A DNA stretch of 64,000 nt, taken from positions 1 through 64,000 of the forward strand of contig SBGX01000013.1 in assembly GCA_006226425.1 (NCBI GenBank). The letters are read 5' to 3'. Positions 52,347 to 61,536 of the stretch are shown here, one piece after another. The number at the start of each line of letters is the position of its first letter. The first letter of the stretch is position 1. The position numbers were made by a program, and so were the translations under genes. Origin of the DNA: Bacteroidota bacterium. GTDB taxonomy: Bacteria > Bacteroidota > Bacteroidia > Flavobacteriales_D > Crocinitomicaceae. The notes beneath the pieces are model-generated. The model worked only from the letters and a program-made list of their open reading frames with translations, searched no databases and was not told where the DNA came from.

Positions 52347-52874
52347 ATGAAGTATTTGCTCGTTTCAGTGATACTCTTGAGTTTGGTAGCTTGCAAGAAG
52401 GTAGACAAACTGACCCAGTTCAACATGAAGTATGATGAAGTGGTCTCGATCCCCTCCTCTACCGGAGTGGATTTACCCTTTAACATCTTGTCACCGGACA
52501 TTACAACTAATTCAGAGTCCACCTTTGCATCCGAAGATACCCGCAAAGACCTGATTGAACAGATTATTCTAACGAATTTGGAATTAAGTGTTGTTTCCCC
52601 GAGCTCAGAAGACTTTAGTTTTTTGAAATCCATTTCTGTTTTCATCTCAGCGGAAGGACTTCCCGAAACGAAAATTGCTTACCAGGAGAATATTCCCGAT
52701 AATGCGGGTTCGACTCTTTCACTGACAACCACCAATGCGGACCTGAAAGAATACATCAAACAGGACTTTTACTCGCTGAGAGTAAATGCTACGACAGATG
52801 AATTCCTGGCGGAAGAACATCGAATCAATGTCCATTCAGTATTCTTCGTAGACGCCAAACTACTGGGACAATGA
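52347..52874 (+). CDS. Lipoprotein, unknown function (175 aa)
   Basis: A lipoprotein signal (MKYLLVSVILLSLVAC) with lipobox LVAC is followed by about 160 residues without motifs I recognise. The chain has Thr/Ser-rich strands (SSTGVDLPFNIL, GSTLSLTTTNAD), which suggests a beta-sandwich. The start is fixed by the signal peptide; it lies five bases after a perfect -7 box, so the mRNA may be leaderless. Neighbours (tag and a small Gly/Ala-rich protein) give no hint of function. Confidence 0.78.
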   Translation: MKYLLVSVILLSLVACKKVDKLTQFNMKYDEVVSIPSSTGVDLPFNILSPDITTNSESTFASEDTRKDLIEQIILTNLELSVVSPSSEDFSFLKSISVFISAEGLPETKIAYQENIPDNAGSTLSLTTTNADLKEYIKQDFYSLRVNATTDEFLAEEHRINVHSVFFVDAKLLGQ

Positions 52875-52999
52875 TCCTATGTTTTCATTTGTTCGAGAGG
52901 ATTCAGGCATTTCAGAACAGGATTTCCCGGATAAAGTCCATTCGTTTTTGAGCATTTATTCGTATATTACCTATCGAAACCATTAACAATCAAATTATT

Positions 53000-53434
53000 A
53001 TGTCATATAGTTATGAAGACATCAAACCCTTAATTGTCTCGGAAAGCATGGATGGGATGATGATCAAACTCCAATTCAAAGCAGAGAATCAGGAACAGCC
53101 AATGGATGCCGTTGCTGTTTTGATGCCATCACAAGATCAAATCATGAAAAACGTTGCACAGCAAACGGCAAAAACGGCCGCTACAAATGCTGGAATCAAT
53201 GCGGCGGCAAGTGGTTTGGGAAGTATGTTGGGAGGAGCAGCGGGAGCTGTGGCTGGGGCAGCTGGTTCACAAATCAGCAATGCGGTCAGTCAACAAAATA
53301 TGAGTCCTGAAAACCTCATGAAAGGTGATTTTAGTCAGGAAGAAAAAGAAACGGCTATTGTCAATTGTTTCATGAATTATGCCTCCTACTACGAATTGAA
53401 AGATGGCAAATGGCACTTTAAGCAAGCTACATAA
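53000..53434 (+). CDS. Small Gly/Ala-rich protein, unknown function (144 aa)
   Basis: No signal peptide is visible at the start (MSYSYEDIKPLIVSES). A central run of Gly, Ala and Ser (about residues 70-95, SGLGSMLGGAAGAVAGAAGS) could be a membrane-embedded helical hairpin or a flexible segment. The ends are polar with a conserved-looking NYASYYELKDGKWHF. It stands alone, followed by a terminator shared with the tRNA. I do not recognise the family. Confidence 0.75.
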   Translation: MSYSYEDIKPLIVSESMDGMMIKLQFKAENQEQPMDAVAVLMPSQDQIMKNVAQQTAKTAATNAGINAAASGLGSMLGGAAGAVAGAAGSQISNAVSQQNMSPENLMKGDFSQEEKETAIVNCFMNYASYYELKDGKWHFKQAT

Positions 53435-53436
53435 AA

Positions 53437-53469
53437 CAAAAAAAGGAGTTCAAAATGAACTCCTTTTTG
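53437..53469. terminator. Bidirectional terminator shared by small gene and tRNA-Gln
   Basis: AAAAGGAGTTCA / TGAACTCCTTTT is a perfect 12-bp stem with A/T-rich ends on both sides. It lies between the + strand gene stop (53434) and the 3' end of the - strand tRNA (53470). Confidence 0.88.
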
Positions 53470-53542
53470 TTGGCCCACTAGGGCTCGAACCTAGACTCTT
53501 CTGAACCAAAATCAGACGTGTTGCCAGTTACACCATGGGCCA
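53470..53542 (-). tRNA. tRNA-Gln (anticodon TTG)
   Basis: On the - strand the acceptor arms TGGCCCA and TGGGCCA pair over seven bases and are followed by an A discriminator. The anticodon stem TCTGA/TCAGA encloses a TTTTGGT loop with anticodon TTG. The T arm has GGTTCGAGCC. The 3' CCA is not encoded. Confidence 0.96.
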
Positions 53543-53552
53543 ATTGCGGTGA

Positions 53553-53581
53553 CAAATGTAGTAAGAAAATTTCTTTTTCAA
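53553..53581 (-). promoter_or_regulatory. Bacteroidota-type promoter for tRNA-Gln
   Basis: On the - strand TTG (53581-53579), 18 bases, then TACATTTG (53560-53553), a perfect TAnnTTTG. It ends 10 bases before the tRNA 5' end. Confidence 0.72.
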
Positions 53582-53711
53582 GAAGAAATCAAAAAAAAAT
53601 AGCACTTCCCCTAAAAAGCACTTCATCTTCAACTATATATGGACTTCATGACTTTATAACAGATCAGCATTGCTCCTGATTAAAGAGCAAAACTGTCTGG
53701 ATGAAAAAGCG

Positions 53712-53719
53712 TAAGTTTG
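53712..53719 (+). promoter_or_regulatory. -7 box (TAAGTTTG) upstream of MBOAT gene
   Basis: A perfect TAnnTTTG box lies 19 bases before the GTG start at 53739. No good -33 element is at the normal spacing. The rest of the stretch 53,582-53,711 is A/T-rich and shows nothing else I can call. Confidence 0.5.
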
Positions 53720-53738
53720 CTTAAACAAAAAAGACCAA

Positions 53739-55142
53739 GTGCTTTTCAACAGTATGTTTTTCGGCTGTTTTTTGATCCTTGTCCTCGTTGGATACTGGAC
53801 ATTGACGCAAAAGCATCGATGGATTTTATTATTAGTCGCCAGTTACCTTTTCTACATTAGCTGGAACCCGGCCTACTTAACAGTGTTGATTGGCACTACC
53901 CTCTTTAATTATTCCTGTAGCAGATGGTTCCTCAATTCTCCCAATGATTCCCGCAATTTCTATGGGATGCTGCTCATTATTTTTGTTAATCTGGGGGCAT
54001 TGTTTAGTTTCAAATACCTCAACCTTTTCACCTTCGAATCACTGAGTCCCCCTTCCTGGACAGGGATGGAATTCTCTCAAGAATCAGGTTTTCCCATCGG
54101 CCTCAGTTTCTACACTTTTCAAAGTCTCTCCTACTGCTTTGATTTATACCGAAGGAAGGTTCCTGTGGAGAAGCATTTGGGAAAATTCGCCTTATTTGTC
54201 GCCTTTTTCCCTCAATTGCTCGCCGGACCAATCGAACGGGCTGGAAAGCTTCTTCCACAACTTAACGCAAAAACAATGGCCTTTGACCTCTCCGTCTTTG
54301 GATCGGGAGTCGGACTCTTTCTTTGGGGATTATTCAAAAAGGTGGTAGTAGCAGACAACATCGCCAATTACCTGGCTCCAATTCTGAACTCAGAGACAGA
54401 ACTGTCCCCTGAAAACTGGCTGATTGCCATTTATTTATATCCCTTTCAACTTTACGGCGATTTTTCAGGGTATTCCGATATGGCTGTGGGAATGGGCAGA
54501 ATGATGGGAATTCAGCTCTCTCCGAATTTTAATCGGCCTTATTTTGCGGTATCCATTCATGATTTTTGGAGGCGTTGGCATATCAGTCTGACCCGTTGGT
54601 TCAGCGACTACTTATTTACCCCGCTGGCCTTGCTTTGGCGAAATTATGGCAAGATTGGGATTTTTCTTTCAATCCTGATCACCTTTGCCCTAAGTGGTGT
54701 TTGGCACGAAGCTTCGCTCAACTTTCTTTGCTGGGGATTACTCAATGGATGCTATCTCATTTTCGAACAGTGGATCAAACTAAAATGGCCTGAAAACACC
54801 TTTCTTCGCCCCCTGAGAATTTTGTGGATTTTCCACCTGGTAGCCTTTAGTTTCCTCTTTTTGATCACCAGAGACTTTGAGCAAAGCATCTCGGTCATGA
54901 AGGAACTTCCAAATGTGGACCTCAATGCCTTCGGAGATATATTATCCCTATTGAAGTCAAGTAATCTAGCCATTGGTGTCTTTCTATTGCTTTTAGTCGA
55001 AATCTTCCTGTACGAGCGAAAAGCTCAACTGTTCAGACAGCAAAAAATTTGGTTAAAAGGCCTGGTTTATTCTTTTCTGATTTTGTGCATTGTCCTGTTC
55101 GGAAATGACGCCGGCAGTCCCTTTATTTATTTGCGATTTTGA
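53739..55142 (+). CDS. MBOAT-family O-acyltransferase (AlgI/DltB-like)
   Basis: This 467-aa polytopic membrane protein has about ten hydrophobic segments. Family features are LAGPIERAGKLLPQ, HDFWRRWHISLTRWF and the catalytic His in SGVWHEASLNF. MBOAT proteins of this type move an acyl (usually acetyl) group across the membrane to a secreted polysaccharide. The start is a GTG; MLFNS is the usual family opening. The next gene starts within its stop codon (TTGA) and encodes an SGNH-type partner, a common pairing (compare AlgI with AlgJ/AlgX). The glycan acceptor is unknown. Confidence 0.92.
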   Translation: MLFNSMFFGCFLILVLVGYWTLTQKHRWILLLVASYLFYISWNPAYLTVLIGTTLFNYSCSRWFLNSPNDSRNFYGMLLIIFVNLGALFSFKYLNLFTFESLSPPSWTGMEFSQESGFPIGLSFYTFQSLSYCFDLYRRKVPVEKHLGKFALFVAFFPQLLAGPIERAGKLLPQLNAKTMAFDLSVFGSGVGLFLWGLFKKVVVADNIANYLAPILNSETELSPENWLIAIYLYPFQLYGDFSGYSDMAVGMGRMMGIQLSPNFNRPYFAVSIHDFWRRWHISLTRWFSDYLFTPLALLWRNYGKIGIFLSILITFALSGVWHEASLNFLCWGLLNGCYLIFEQWIKLKWPENTFLRPLRILWIFHLVAFSFLFLITRDFEQSISVMKELPNVDLNAFGDILSLLKSSNLAIGVFLLLLVEIFLYERKAQLFRQQKIWLKGLVYSFLILCIVLFGNDAGSPFIYLRF

Positions 55143-56074
55143 AATCCAGACTCATCCATATGGCCCTTTTTCTCGCCCTGGTCAAATTGCTTGATCTTGG
55201 TGTCGCAGGTGTTTTGGATCATTGCTATGAGGAAAATGAGTATGGTGAATCCGGGGGCAATCTGATGGCCTATCTTCATCAAGAGACTTGCGACACTTTA
55301 TTTCTTGGGGCTTCCCGGGTGCAGAACCAGGTAGACCCCAAAATTTTCGGCCCAGAGGCTTATACCCTTGCCTATCAGCAAATGCACATTCTTTACCTCA
55401 CTGCATTGGTGGATATTCTGGAACAACGAAAGAAGCTCCCAAAAGATGCTTTGATTGTGCAAATTGAGGTCGAAGACTTTTTAGCCGGTCACGATGATCG
55501 TACGCTTAGTGACATTCATCATTTGAGATATCACTACCACGAAAACGACTATGTCAGAAAGTACATTCAAAGACAATCAAAACTTGAATTTCTAAAATAT
55601 ACCTTTAGCAGTTTCAGACACAATCAACGGGTCCTTTCACTCCTTTCAGACTACTGGCAACGAAAAGATCAGGCCATCGGAATTAAGGGCTACTATCCCC
55701 TTACTGGTCACCTAAATAAAAAGGATAGTCTCAAAGACCAACCTCTCATGGTAGAAGAAAAGAACCTCGCTCCATCTCCTTTGGCTAAATCCTGTCTTCA
55801 GCATCTTCAGTCCATTTGCCAGCGAAATCAGCTAAACCTGATCGTCTTTACAGCACCTCTTTACAAAGTAAACAAAGCATACCGAGAATTTAGTACCTAT
55901 TTCGCTTCCGAGTTGAAACACAGACAAATCCCCTACCTGAACTACAATTCAGACAGTCTAAACCCGAATTATCCGATCAAATATTGGTACGACACCAAGC
56001 ATTTAAACGAAAAAGGAGCTCCTCAGTTTGGCATCCAATTAAAAAAAGACCTGAAATACTATTTCAATGAGTAA
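55139..56074 (+). CDS. SGNH-like protein, partner of MBOAT acyltransferase
   Basis: This 311-aa protein has an N-terminal hydrophobic anchor and then SGNH-type motifs: TLFLGASRVQNQVDP (Ser in GAS) and the late YDTKHLNEKG (DxxH dyad). Such proteins accept the acyl group from an MBOAT partner and place it on the glycan outside the membrane. The TTG start overlaps the MBOAT stop by four bases; an ATG at 55160 is an alternative. The gene overlaps rdgB by eight bases. Confidence 0.8.
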   Translation: MKSRLIHMALFLALVKLLDLGVAGVLDHCYEENEYGESGGNLMAYLHQETCDTLFLGASRVQNQVDPKIFGPEAYTLAYQQMHILYLTALVDILEQRKKLPKDALIVQIEVEDFLAGHDDRTLSDIHHLRYHYHENDYVRKYIQRQSKLEFLKYTFSSFRHNQRVLSLLSDYWQRKDQAIGIKGYYPLTGHLNKKDSLKDQPLMVEEKNLAPSPLAKSCLQHLQSICQRNQLNLIVFTAPLYKVNKAYREFSTYFASELKHRQIPYLNYNSDSLNPNYPIKYWYDTKHLNEKGAPQFGIQLKKDLKYYFNE

Positions 56075-56651
56075 ACTACTTGTATTCGCGAGTTCCAACG
56101 CTCACAAAAGCCATGAAATCAAACAATTGTTAGGCAAGGAATGGGAACTAAAGAATCTGAATGATTTGCATTTTCACGAGGAAATTGTCGAAGATGCAGA
56201 TACTTTTGAAGGAAATGCGCTCATCAAAGCAGAAACTATTTTCAAGAGATTTGGGACGAATTGCTTTGCCGATGATTCGGGACTGGTCATTCCAGCACTT
56301 CACGGAGCTCCTGGGGTACTCTCCGCCAGGTATGCCGGACCGGAAAAGGATGATCAGAAGAATCTCCTCAAAGTGCTGAGGGACATGGAACAGTTAGAGG
56401 ATCGAAGAGCTTATTTTATCACCTGTATCGCCCTGGTCATGGATGGTGAAGTCAATTATTTTGAAGGGAAGGTCGAAGGACATATTCGTAGAGATACTAT
56501 CGGGACTCATGGTTTTGGCTATGACCCCATTTTTGAACCTGAGCTTTGCGGAAAGACTTTTGCAGAAATGGATACCGAAGAAAAAAACCGCTACAGCCAT
56601 CGTGCAAGAGCCATGAAAGCATTTTTGTCGTATCTTAACGAGGTCCATTAG
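56067..56651 (+). CDS. rdgB: Non-canonical purine NTP pyrophosphatase (RdgB/HAM1)
   Basis: This 194-aa housekeeping enzyme hydrolyses dITP, ITP and XTP to the monophosphate and pyrophosphate. Family motifs are FASSNAHKSHEI, TFEGNALIKA, FADDSGL, GAPGVLSARYAG and GFGYDPIF. The start overlaps the upstream gene by eight bases. Confidence 0.96.
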   Translation: MSKLLVFASSNAHKSHEIKQLLGKEWELKNLNDLHFHEEIVEDADTFEGNALIKAETIFKRFGTNCFADDSGLVIPALHGAPGVLSARYAGPEKDDQKNLLKVLRDMEQLEDRRAYFITCIALVMDGEVNYFEGKVEGHIRRDTIGTHGFGYDPIFEPELCGKTFAEMDTEEKNRYSHRARAMKAFLSYLNEVH

Positions 56652-56663
56652 ACAACTGCTTGA

Positions 56664-58721
56664 ATGATCACACATTTCAAACAACTGTACTTCATCGTTT
56701 TTTTTGGGCTAATCTATTTGAATGGCTTCTCTCAGTCATGGACCCCCTGCAGAAAAATAGAATCCCTCAAAGCGCAATTCAATGCCTGGAATGTGCGTTC
56801 ACTGAAATTTGATCCGGTCACCAGACAGAACCTGGTCTCTTTTTGGGTGGATGAAGCCGATCGAAATAATCTGTTGTTTTCCAATGAACAGGTCAACGAG
56901 ATGAAGAATCTCGCCACAAAAACAGAAATTTGTCCGCTCTACGACAGCTTAAAAATGACTTACCTGAAAGCTTTGGGAGACTGGAATAAACGAGTTCAGC
57001 TTGAATTGTCAAAGAAAATTTCTTTCAATGAAGATCTATTTTTAACATATAATCTCAGTTCGAAAAAACACCTTCGTCCCGACCAGTCTAAGCTAAAAGA
57101 ACAAAACCGAAAACAGCTTCTGGAAAAACTCCTGAACGATCTGTATGAGCTGAGAGAAGAGGATCAGAAATCAGACTTCTTAACTCCTGAGTTGATCAAA
57201 AAAACAGTCGATGAACTAAGACTGGAAGAAAAAGAAAATCATGACAGAATAGTGGATCGCGTCCAAAACGAAGATTATCTCCTTCAACTTTTTCTCGATG
57301 CCATGACCAAATGCTACGATCCGCATTCCTCCTACTTCAATCAAAATGAGAAAAAGGAGTTTGAGCAGGAACTTTCAGCTGACATCCGGATTTTTGGACT
57401 CCAGTTTTTTAGCAATGAACTCGAACAGATTGAAATCAGCCACATTGTCCCGGGAAGTGCTGCCTGGAACTCAGGAGGGATGAAAAAAGGAGACATCATT
57501 GAAGCCGTTCAGGTTCAGGGACGAAGTAAGAAAAATCTCAACGAAACTTCATCTATGAAAGAACTCTCCGATCTGCTTTCATCGGAAGGAGTCGATATAG
57601 TCACCTTCTACCTCAAATCCGGAAATGGAAGCAAGACCAAAATCAAGCTGATTCGAACTGCGATAGAAAATCGAGAAAATTCATTTTCGGGATATGTAGT
57701 TCGCAGCGAGGGGAAAAAACTGGGCTACATTGCACTCCCCTCCTTTTACGTTGACCAGGAAAGCGAAAATGAATTAGGCTGCGCGAATGATGTGGCACGT
57801 GAAATCATCCAACTCAAGCGAGACTCCATTCAGGGCCTGATCCTCGATCTGAGAAATAATGGCGGTGGATCTCTTCAGGAAGCTGTTGAGCTAGCAGGCC
57901 TGTTCATTGATGTCGGTCCGATTGGTATTTATCAATTCGGTGAGGAGAAAGCCCGTTTGCTGAAGGATCCTAACCGGGGAGTGGTTTATGACGGTCCTCT
58001 ACTTATCCTCGTGAATAGCATGAGTGCTTCTGCTTCAGAGCTCTTTGCGGGCTGCATGCAGGACTATCGAAGGGCTGTAATTGCTGGCGATCGGACATTT
58101 GGAAAAGGAAGCTCTCAGAATATTTTCTTTCTCGATACACTTGGTAAAAATCCAGCTGTTGGCTTCACTAAAATCACCAACGGACGTTTCTATCATGTTT
58201 CAGGCAGATCTAATCAGGAACTGGGAATTGTTCCGGACGTGACGATTCTGGATGTTTTTTCAGCATTGAGCGAAACCAGAGAGGAAAGTTTTCCAGAACA
58301 CCTCAAAAACAGAGCTTCCAATAAACAAGTTCGATACCAGGCCCTGGATTCAATCCCGATTGGTCAATTAAGAGAAAAGAGTACGAATCGTCAGAAGAAA
58401 GATGTATATCTGAGCAAACTTCAGGAAAAAGCGGACCAATTAAAGCAAAAAGTCGAGAAGAATGTTCAAATTCCTTTAAAAAAGGAAGACTATTTCAATT
58501 ACAGGGCACAGGAACAGGAATTTTGGGAACAAATCTATGAAGATCATATTGATACGAACCAATTGACTTTTGGAAACCACTCATTTGCCAACAGAGTCAT
58601 CCTCACAGATCGCCTGGAAGCTGAATTTTACAAACAGATTAAAGAACAAATGGCCAACGATGCAGTTTTACGAGAAGGCCTTTTTATATTGAATGATTTT
58701 ATTAATTTGCGTAAGCAATAA
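56664..58721 (+). CDS. Tail-specific S41 protease (Prc/CTPase family)
   Basis: This 685-aa protein has a signal peptide (YFIVFFGLIYLNGFSQ). It has a long N-terminal helical region, a PDZ domain (about residues 245-330), the S41 core, and a C-terminal helical region like E. coli Prc. The Ser/Lys dyad is in SMSASASELFAG and GDRTFGKGSSQ. It probably degrades periplasmic proteins from their C-termini. It lies 12 bases after rdgB and 12 bases before the next gene. Confidence 0.93.
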   Translation: MITHFKQLYFIVFFGLIYLNGFSQSWTPCRKIESLKAQFNAWNVRSLKFDPVTRQNLVSFWVDEADRNNLLFSNEQVNEMKNLATKTEICPLYDSLKMTYLKALGDWNKRVQLELSKKISFNEDLFLTYNLSSKKHLRPDQSKLKEQNRKQLLEKLLNDLYELREEDQKSDFLTPELIKKTVDELRLEEKENHDRIVDRVQNEDYLLQLFLDAMTKCYDPHSSYFNQNEKKEFEQELSADIRIFGLQFFSNELEQIEISHIVPGSAAWNSGGMKKGDIIEAVQVQGRSKKNLNETSSMKELSDLLSSEGVDIVTFYLKSGNGSKTKIKLIRTAIENRENSFSGYVVRSEGKKLGYIALPSFYVDQESENELGCANDVAREIIQLKRDSIQGLILDLRNNGGGSLQEAVELAGLFIDVGPIGIYQFGEEKARLLKDPNRGVVYDGPLLILVNSMSASASELFAGCMQDYRRAVIAGDRTFGKGSSQNIFFLDTLGKNPAVGFTKITNGRFYHVSGRSNQELGIVPDVTILDVFSALSETREESFPEHLKNRASNKQVRYQALDSIPIGQLREKSTNRQKKDVYLSKLQEKADQLKQKVEKNVQIPLKKEDYFNYRAQEQEFWEQIYEDHIDTNQLTFGNHSFANRVILTDRLEAEFYKQIKEQMANDAVLREGLFILNDFINLRKQ

Positions 58722-58733
58722 AACTACAACTTA

Positions 58734-59753
58734 ATGAGATTAATTACTTCTATTTTGTGCACGCTAATTACCGTTAGTATTTATGCACAGCAGACACCGA
58801 TTGAATACATGCAAAGCATCAGTGGAGAGTTCAAAAAAATTCAGGGTGCCACATGGGATTATACTAAAAGTGTCGCCAAAAATAAAGGTGCACGCAAAGT
58901 GAACAAGAATCGGTTAGAACTGGTAAATACCATTCAGGCCTCCCTGGATCAGGTGAACCAGGCTGGTGCTTACGATGGAAAAACCTATTACCGGGACTCT
59001 ATCAAATCATTTCTTGAGGTCAACCTGGCCGTGGTTTCGGAAGATTATGCCAAAATCATGGATCTCGAAGACATTGCCGAACAATCGTACGACATGATGG
59101 ACGCCTATCTGACCGCCAAACAGGTGGCCAGCGAAAAACTGAGAGTTGCTGGAGAAAAAGTGGACCGGGCTGAGAAACAATTTGCCGAGGAAAACAATAT
59201 TAAGTTGATTCAAACGGATGACCGGGTCAGTCTGAAACTGAAGAAGGCCAATAAGGTATACGCTTATTATAATCCGATTTACCTAATCTTCTTTAAATCG
59301 TACAAGCAGGAAAGTTACCTCATGGATGCGCTCAACAAGGGAGATATCGCCGCCATGGAACAAAATAAATCCAGTCTGTCAAAATTTGCGAGCGACGGAT
59401 TAGAAGAACTCAATCAAATAGAAGCTTTTGACAACGATGCCTCACTCAAACAAGCCTGTGTCGACATGTTGAAGTTCTATCAGGAGGAAGCAGAAAAAGA
59501 TTTTAATTCGCTGACCGAGTTTTACACGAACAAAGAGGCCTTTGAAAAAGTAAAAAGTAAGCTGGATGCCAAAAAGGGAAAGAACATCACCCAGGAAGAG
59601 GTGGATGAATACAACAAGCTCGTGAAGGAATACAATGAATCGACGGCTTCTTTCAATGAAACGAATCAAAGACTGAATAACAATCGTTCCAAACTAATCA
59701 ATAACTGGAACAATACAGCGGCAAAATTCACGAAAAAGCACGCTACTCATTAG
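58734..59753 (+). CDS. Secreted helical protein, possibly LIC11966-like (339 aa)
   Basis: A signal peptide (ITSILCTLITVSIYAQ) is followed by a mostly helical, charged chain with coiled-coil character, especially at residues 255-330 (KSKLDAKKGKNITQEE, EYNESTASFNETNQRL). The overall layout recalls the LIC11966 surface protein family found in Bacteroidota and Leptospira, but I base that on resemblance only. It follows the S41 protease by 12 bases and may share a transcript. It overlaps the convergent peroxidase gene by four bases. Confidence 0.75.
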   Translation: MRLITSILCTLITVSIYAQQTPIEYMQSISGEFKKIQGATWDYTKSVAKNKGARKVNKNRLELVNTIQASLDQVNQAGAYDGKTYYRDSIKSFLEVNLAVVSEDYAKIMDLEDIAEQSYDMMDAYLTAKQVASEKLRVAGEKVDRAEKQFAEENNIKLIQTDDRVSLKLKKANKVYAYYNPIYLIFFKSYKQESYLMDALNKGDIAAMEQNKSSLSKFASDGLEELNQIEAFDNDASLKQACVDMLKFYQEEAEKDFNSLTEFYTNKEAFEKVKSKLDAKKGKNITQEEVDEYNKLVKEYNESTASFNETNQRLNNNRSKLINNWNNTAAKFTKKHATH

Positions 59754-60715
59754 TCAATTTGATTTTGATAGGGCTTTCCACTCAACTGCTTTAGGAAGCT
59801 TTCCAGGTATGGCAGATCCTTTGGCGACAGTTGAATTTGATCTATGATCGAATCGCGGTTGTAACTATTTCCCTTGTGGACATAGTGTTCCAGCACTTCT
59901 CTCAGAGTCTTCATCCTCCCATCGTGCATGTAAGGGGCGGTCACGGCAATATTCCGTACTCCGGGCACTTTGAACTTTCCGATGTCGCTCGAATCCTGGG
60001 CAATTCGATAGCGTCCCCAGTCTGCATCTTTTAGGCTGGTCACCCCATTATTTCGAGCTTCAAAATTCGTAAAGTATGGTGGCGGATGACAACTGATGCA
60101 TCTTCCCCTCCCCTGAAAAATTTCCCAGCCTTTTAGTGATTGTTCAGACAGGGCATCAAGTTCTCCTTTGCTAAAGCGATCATAATCCGAATCAAACGAT
60201 ACAAGTGTTCGCTCGTAGGCGGCAATACTTCTGGTAAGTACCCAGGGATCAAAATCCCTCTTAAAAATGGCTTGGGCCTCCTGCTGATAGTGATCTATCT
60301 TTTGAAGTCGTGTGATCAATTCCTTCATGCTGATTCCCATCTCATTATGGTCCTGAATTGGGACAATCACCTGCTTTTCCAGGGTATTCACCTCTGCATC
60401 AAACATAAATACAGGAGCGAATCCCACATTGAGCAGGCTGGGAGCATTTCTCATGGCCATCCGACCTTTGATCCCCTGACTTTTAGGTCGTCCATCCGTA
60501 AACGCACGTTCCGGTTGATGACAATTGGCGCAGGAAATCGTACCATCCAATGAAAGCCGCTTATCAAAAAACAGTTCTTTCCCCAGTTTTACTTTCCGTT
60601 TTGATAAAAAATCTTCTCTTGATTGTTTAAAGGGGACAAAACTCTTCTCGGCTCCTTTTTCCTGACAGGCCATCAGGAGAATGAATCCACTGAAGAAGAG
60701 AACAAAAAATCTCAC
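59750..60715 (-). CDS. Dihaem cytochrome c peroxidase / MauG-family lipoprotein
   Basis: This 321-aa protein has a lipoprotein signal (FFVLFFSGFILLMAC) and two c-type haem sites, CANCH and CISCH, about 150 residues apart. GTISCANCHQPERAFTDG and APYMHDGRMKTL are typical of the bacterial cytochrome c peroxidase/MauG group. It would sit in the periplasm, tethered by its lipid. The substrate could be peroxide or a protein; this cannot be told. It is 9 bases downstream of the SAM methyltransferase gene. Confidence 0.92.
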   Translation of the reverse strand: MRFFVLFFSGFILLMACQEKGAEKSFVPFKQSREDFLSKRKVKLGKELFFDKRLSLDGTISCANCHQPERAFTDGRPKSQGIKGRMAMRNAPSLLNVGFAPVFMFDAEVNTLEKQVIVPIQDHNEMGISMKELITRLQKIDHYQQEAQAIFKRDFDPWVLTRSIAAYERTLVSFDSDYDRFSKGELDALSEQSLKGWEIFQGRGRCISCHPPPYFTNFEARNNGVTSLKDADWGRYRIAQDSSDIGKFKVPGVRNIAVTAPYMHDGRMKTLREVLEHYVHKGNSYNRDSIIDQIQLSPKDLPYLESFLKQLSGKPYQNQID

Positions 60716-60724
60716 TACAAGAAA

Positions 60725-61495
60725 CTATTTTCTTGCAATATACAGGATTTCCTTTGCCTGAAGCCTCCATCGAGCGATTTCTTCCGGCGAAAATTGATCC
60801 GACGGATTATACTCTTCTACCGTAAATCCAGCCTTTCGAAGCCAATCCGGATAATCTCTTCCGAACAAACGCAAATGATCTTTTTGCCAAAAGTGTTTCT
60901 CTCGTTCCTCCGGGGAAGTGATGCTTCGATCTTCGTAGGTCTCTGCACGATTGAAATCCTGTGGAACCTGCATAATAGCCCATCCTCCAGGCTTCATGAC
61001 CCGGCACAATTCCTCCATACAACGAATCGGGTCTTCCACATGCTCCATGACATGATTACAAAAAACCACGTCAAACTTGTTATCTTCCAGTGGAATTTCA
61101 TGCAAATCAAAATGTATATCGGCTATGGGTGACACCAAATCTCCTGTTAAGTAATCCAGGTTTTTTTGCTTTTTGAACAAACCGTGAAAACACTGCTCCG
61201 GGGCAATGTGCAATAATTTTAAGCCTTCTTTTGAAAAGAAATCACTTTCTTTCTTCAGGTAAAGCCACATTAGCCGATGTCGTTCCAGAGTCAGATCATA
61301 AGGACACAACACGTTCTCACGATGTGCAACACTAGACCCATAAGACAAAAATTTTCGAAAACTACGCTCACAAACCGGACATTCAACGTTATTTCCTTTA
61401 TAAACGATCGGAGCCACCTTTTTGAACAGATAACTCAATCTGATCAGTAGTGGACGCGGAAGTCGATTCAGGAGAAATTTATATAGTTTTTTCAT
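60725..61495 (-). CDS. Class I SAM-dependent methyltransferase with Cys-rich N-terminus
   Basis: This 256-aa protein has an N-terminal ECPVCERSF-type Cys pair and a later LCPYDLTLERHR segment, which together may bind zinc. A methyltransferase domain of the Methyltransf_11 type follows (LLHIAPEQCF, FCNHVMEHVEDP, CRVMKPGGWAIMQVP). The pattern resembles enzymes acting on surface-sugar or lipid substrates, but the substrate is unknown. It is in a - strand run with lpxH upstream (41-base gap) and the MauG-like gene downstream. Confidence 0.85.
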   Translation of the reverse strand: MKKLYKFLLNRLPRPLLIRLSYLFKKVAPIVYKGNNVECPVCERSFRKFLSYGSSVAHRENVLCPYDLTLERHRLMWLYLKKESDFFSKEGLKLLHIAPEQCFHGLFKKQKNLDYLTGDLVSPIADIHFDLHEIPLEDNKFDVVFCNHVMEHVEDPIRCMEELCRVMKPGGWAIMQVPQDFNRAETYEDRSITSPEEREKHFWQKDHLRLFGRDYPDWLRKAGFTVEEYNPSDQFSPEEIARWRLQAKEILYIARK

Positions 61496-61536
61496 CTATT
61501 ATCAGCTTAGTTTGTTAGGCAGGGCGAAGTTAGCAA

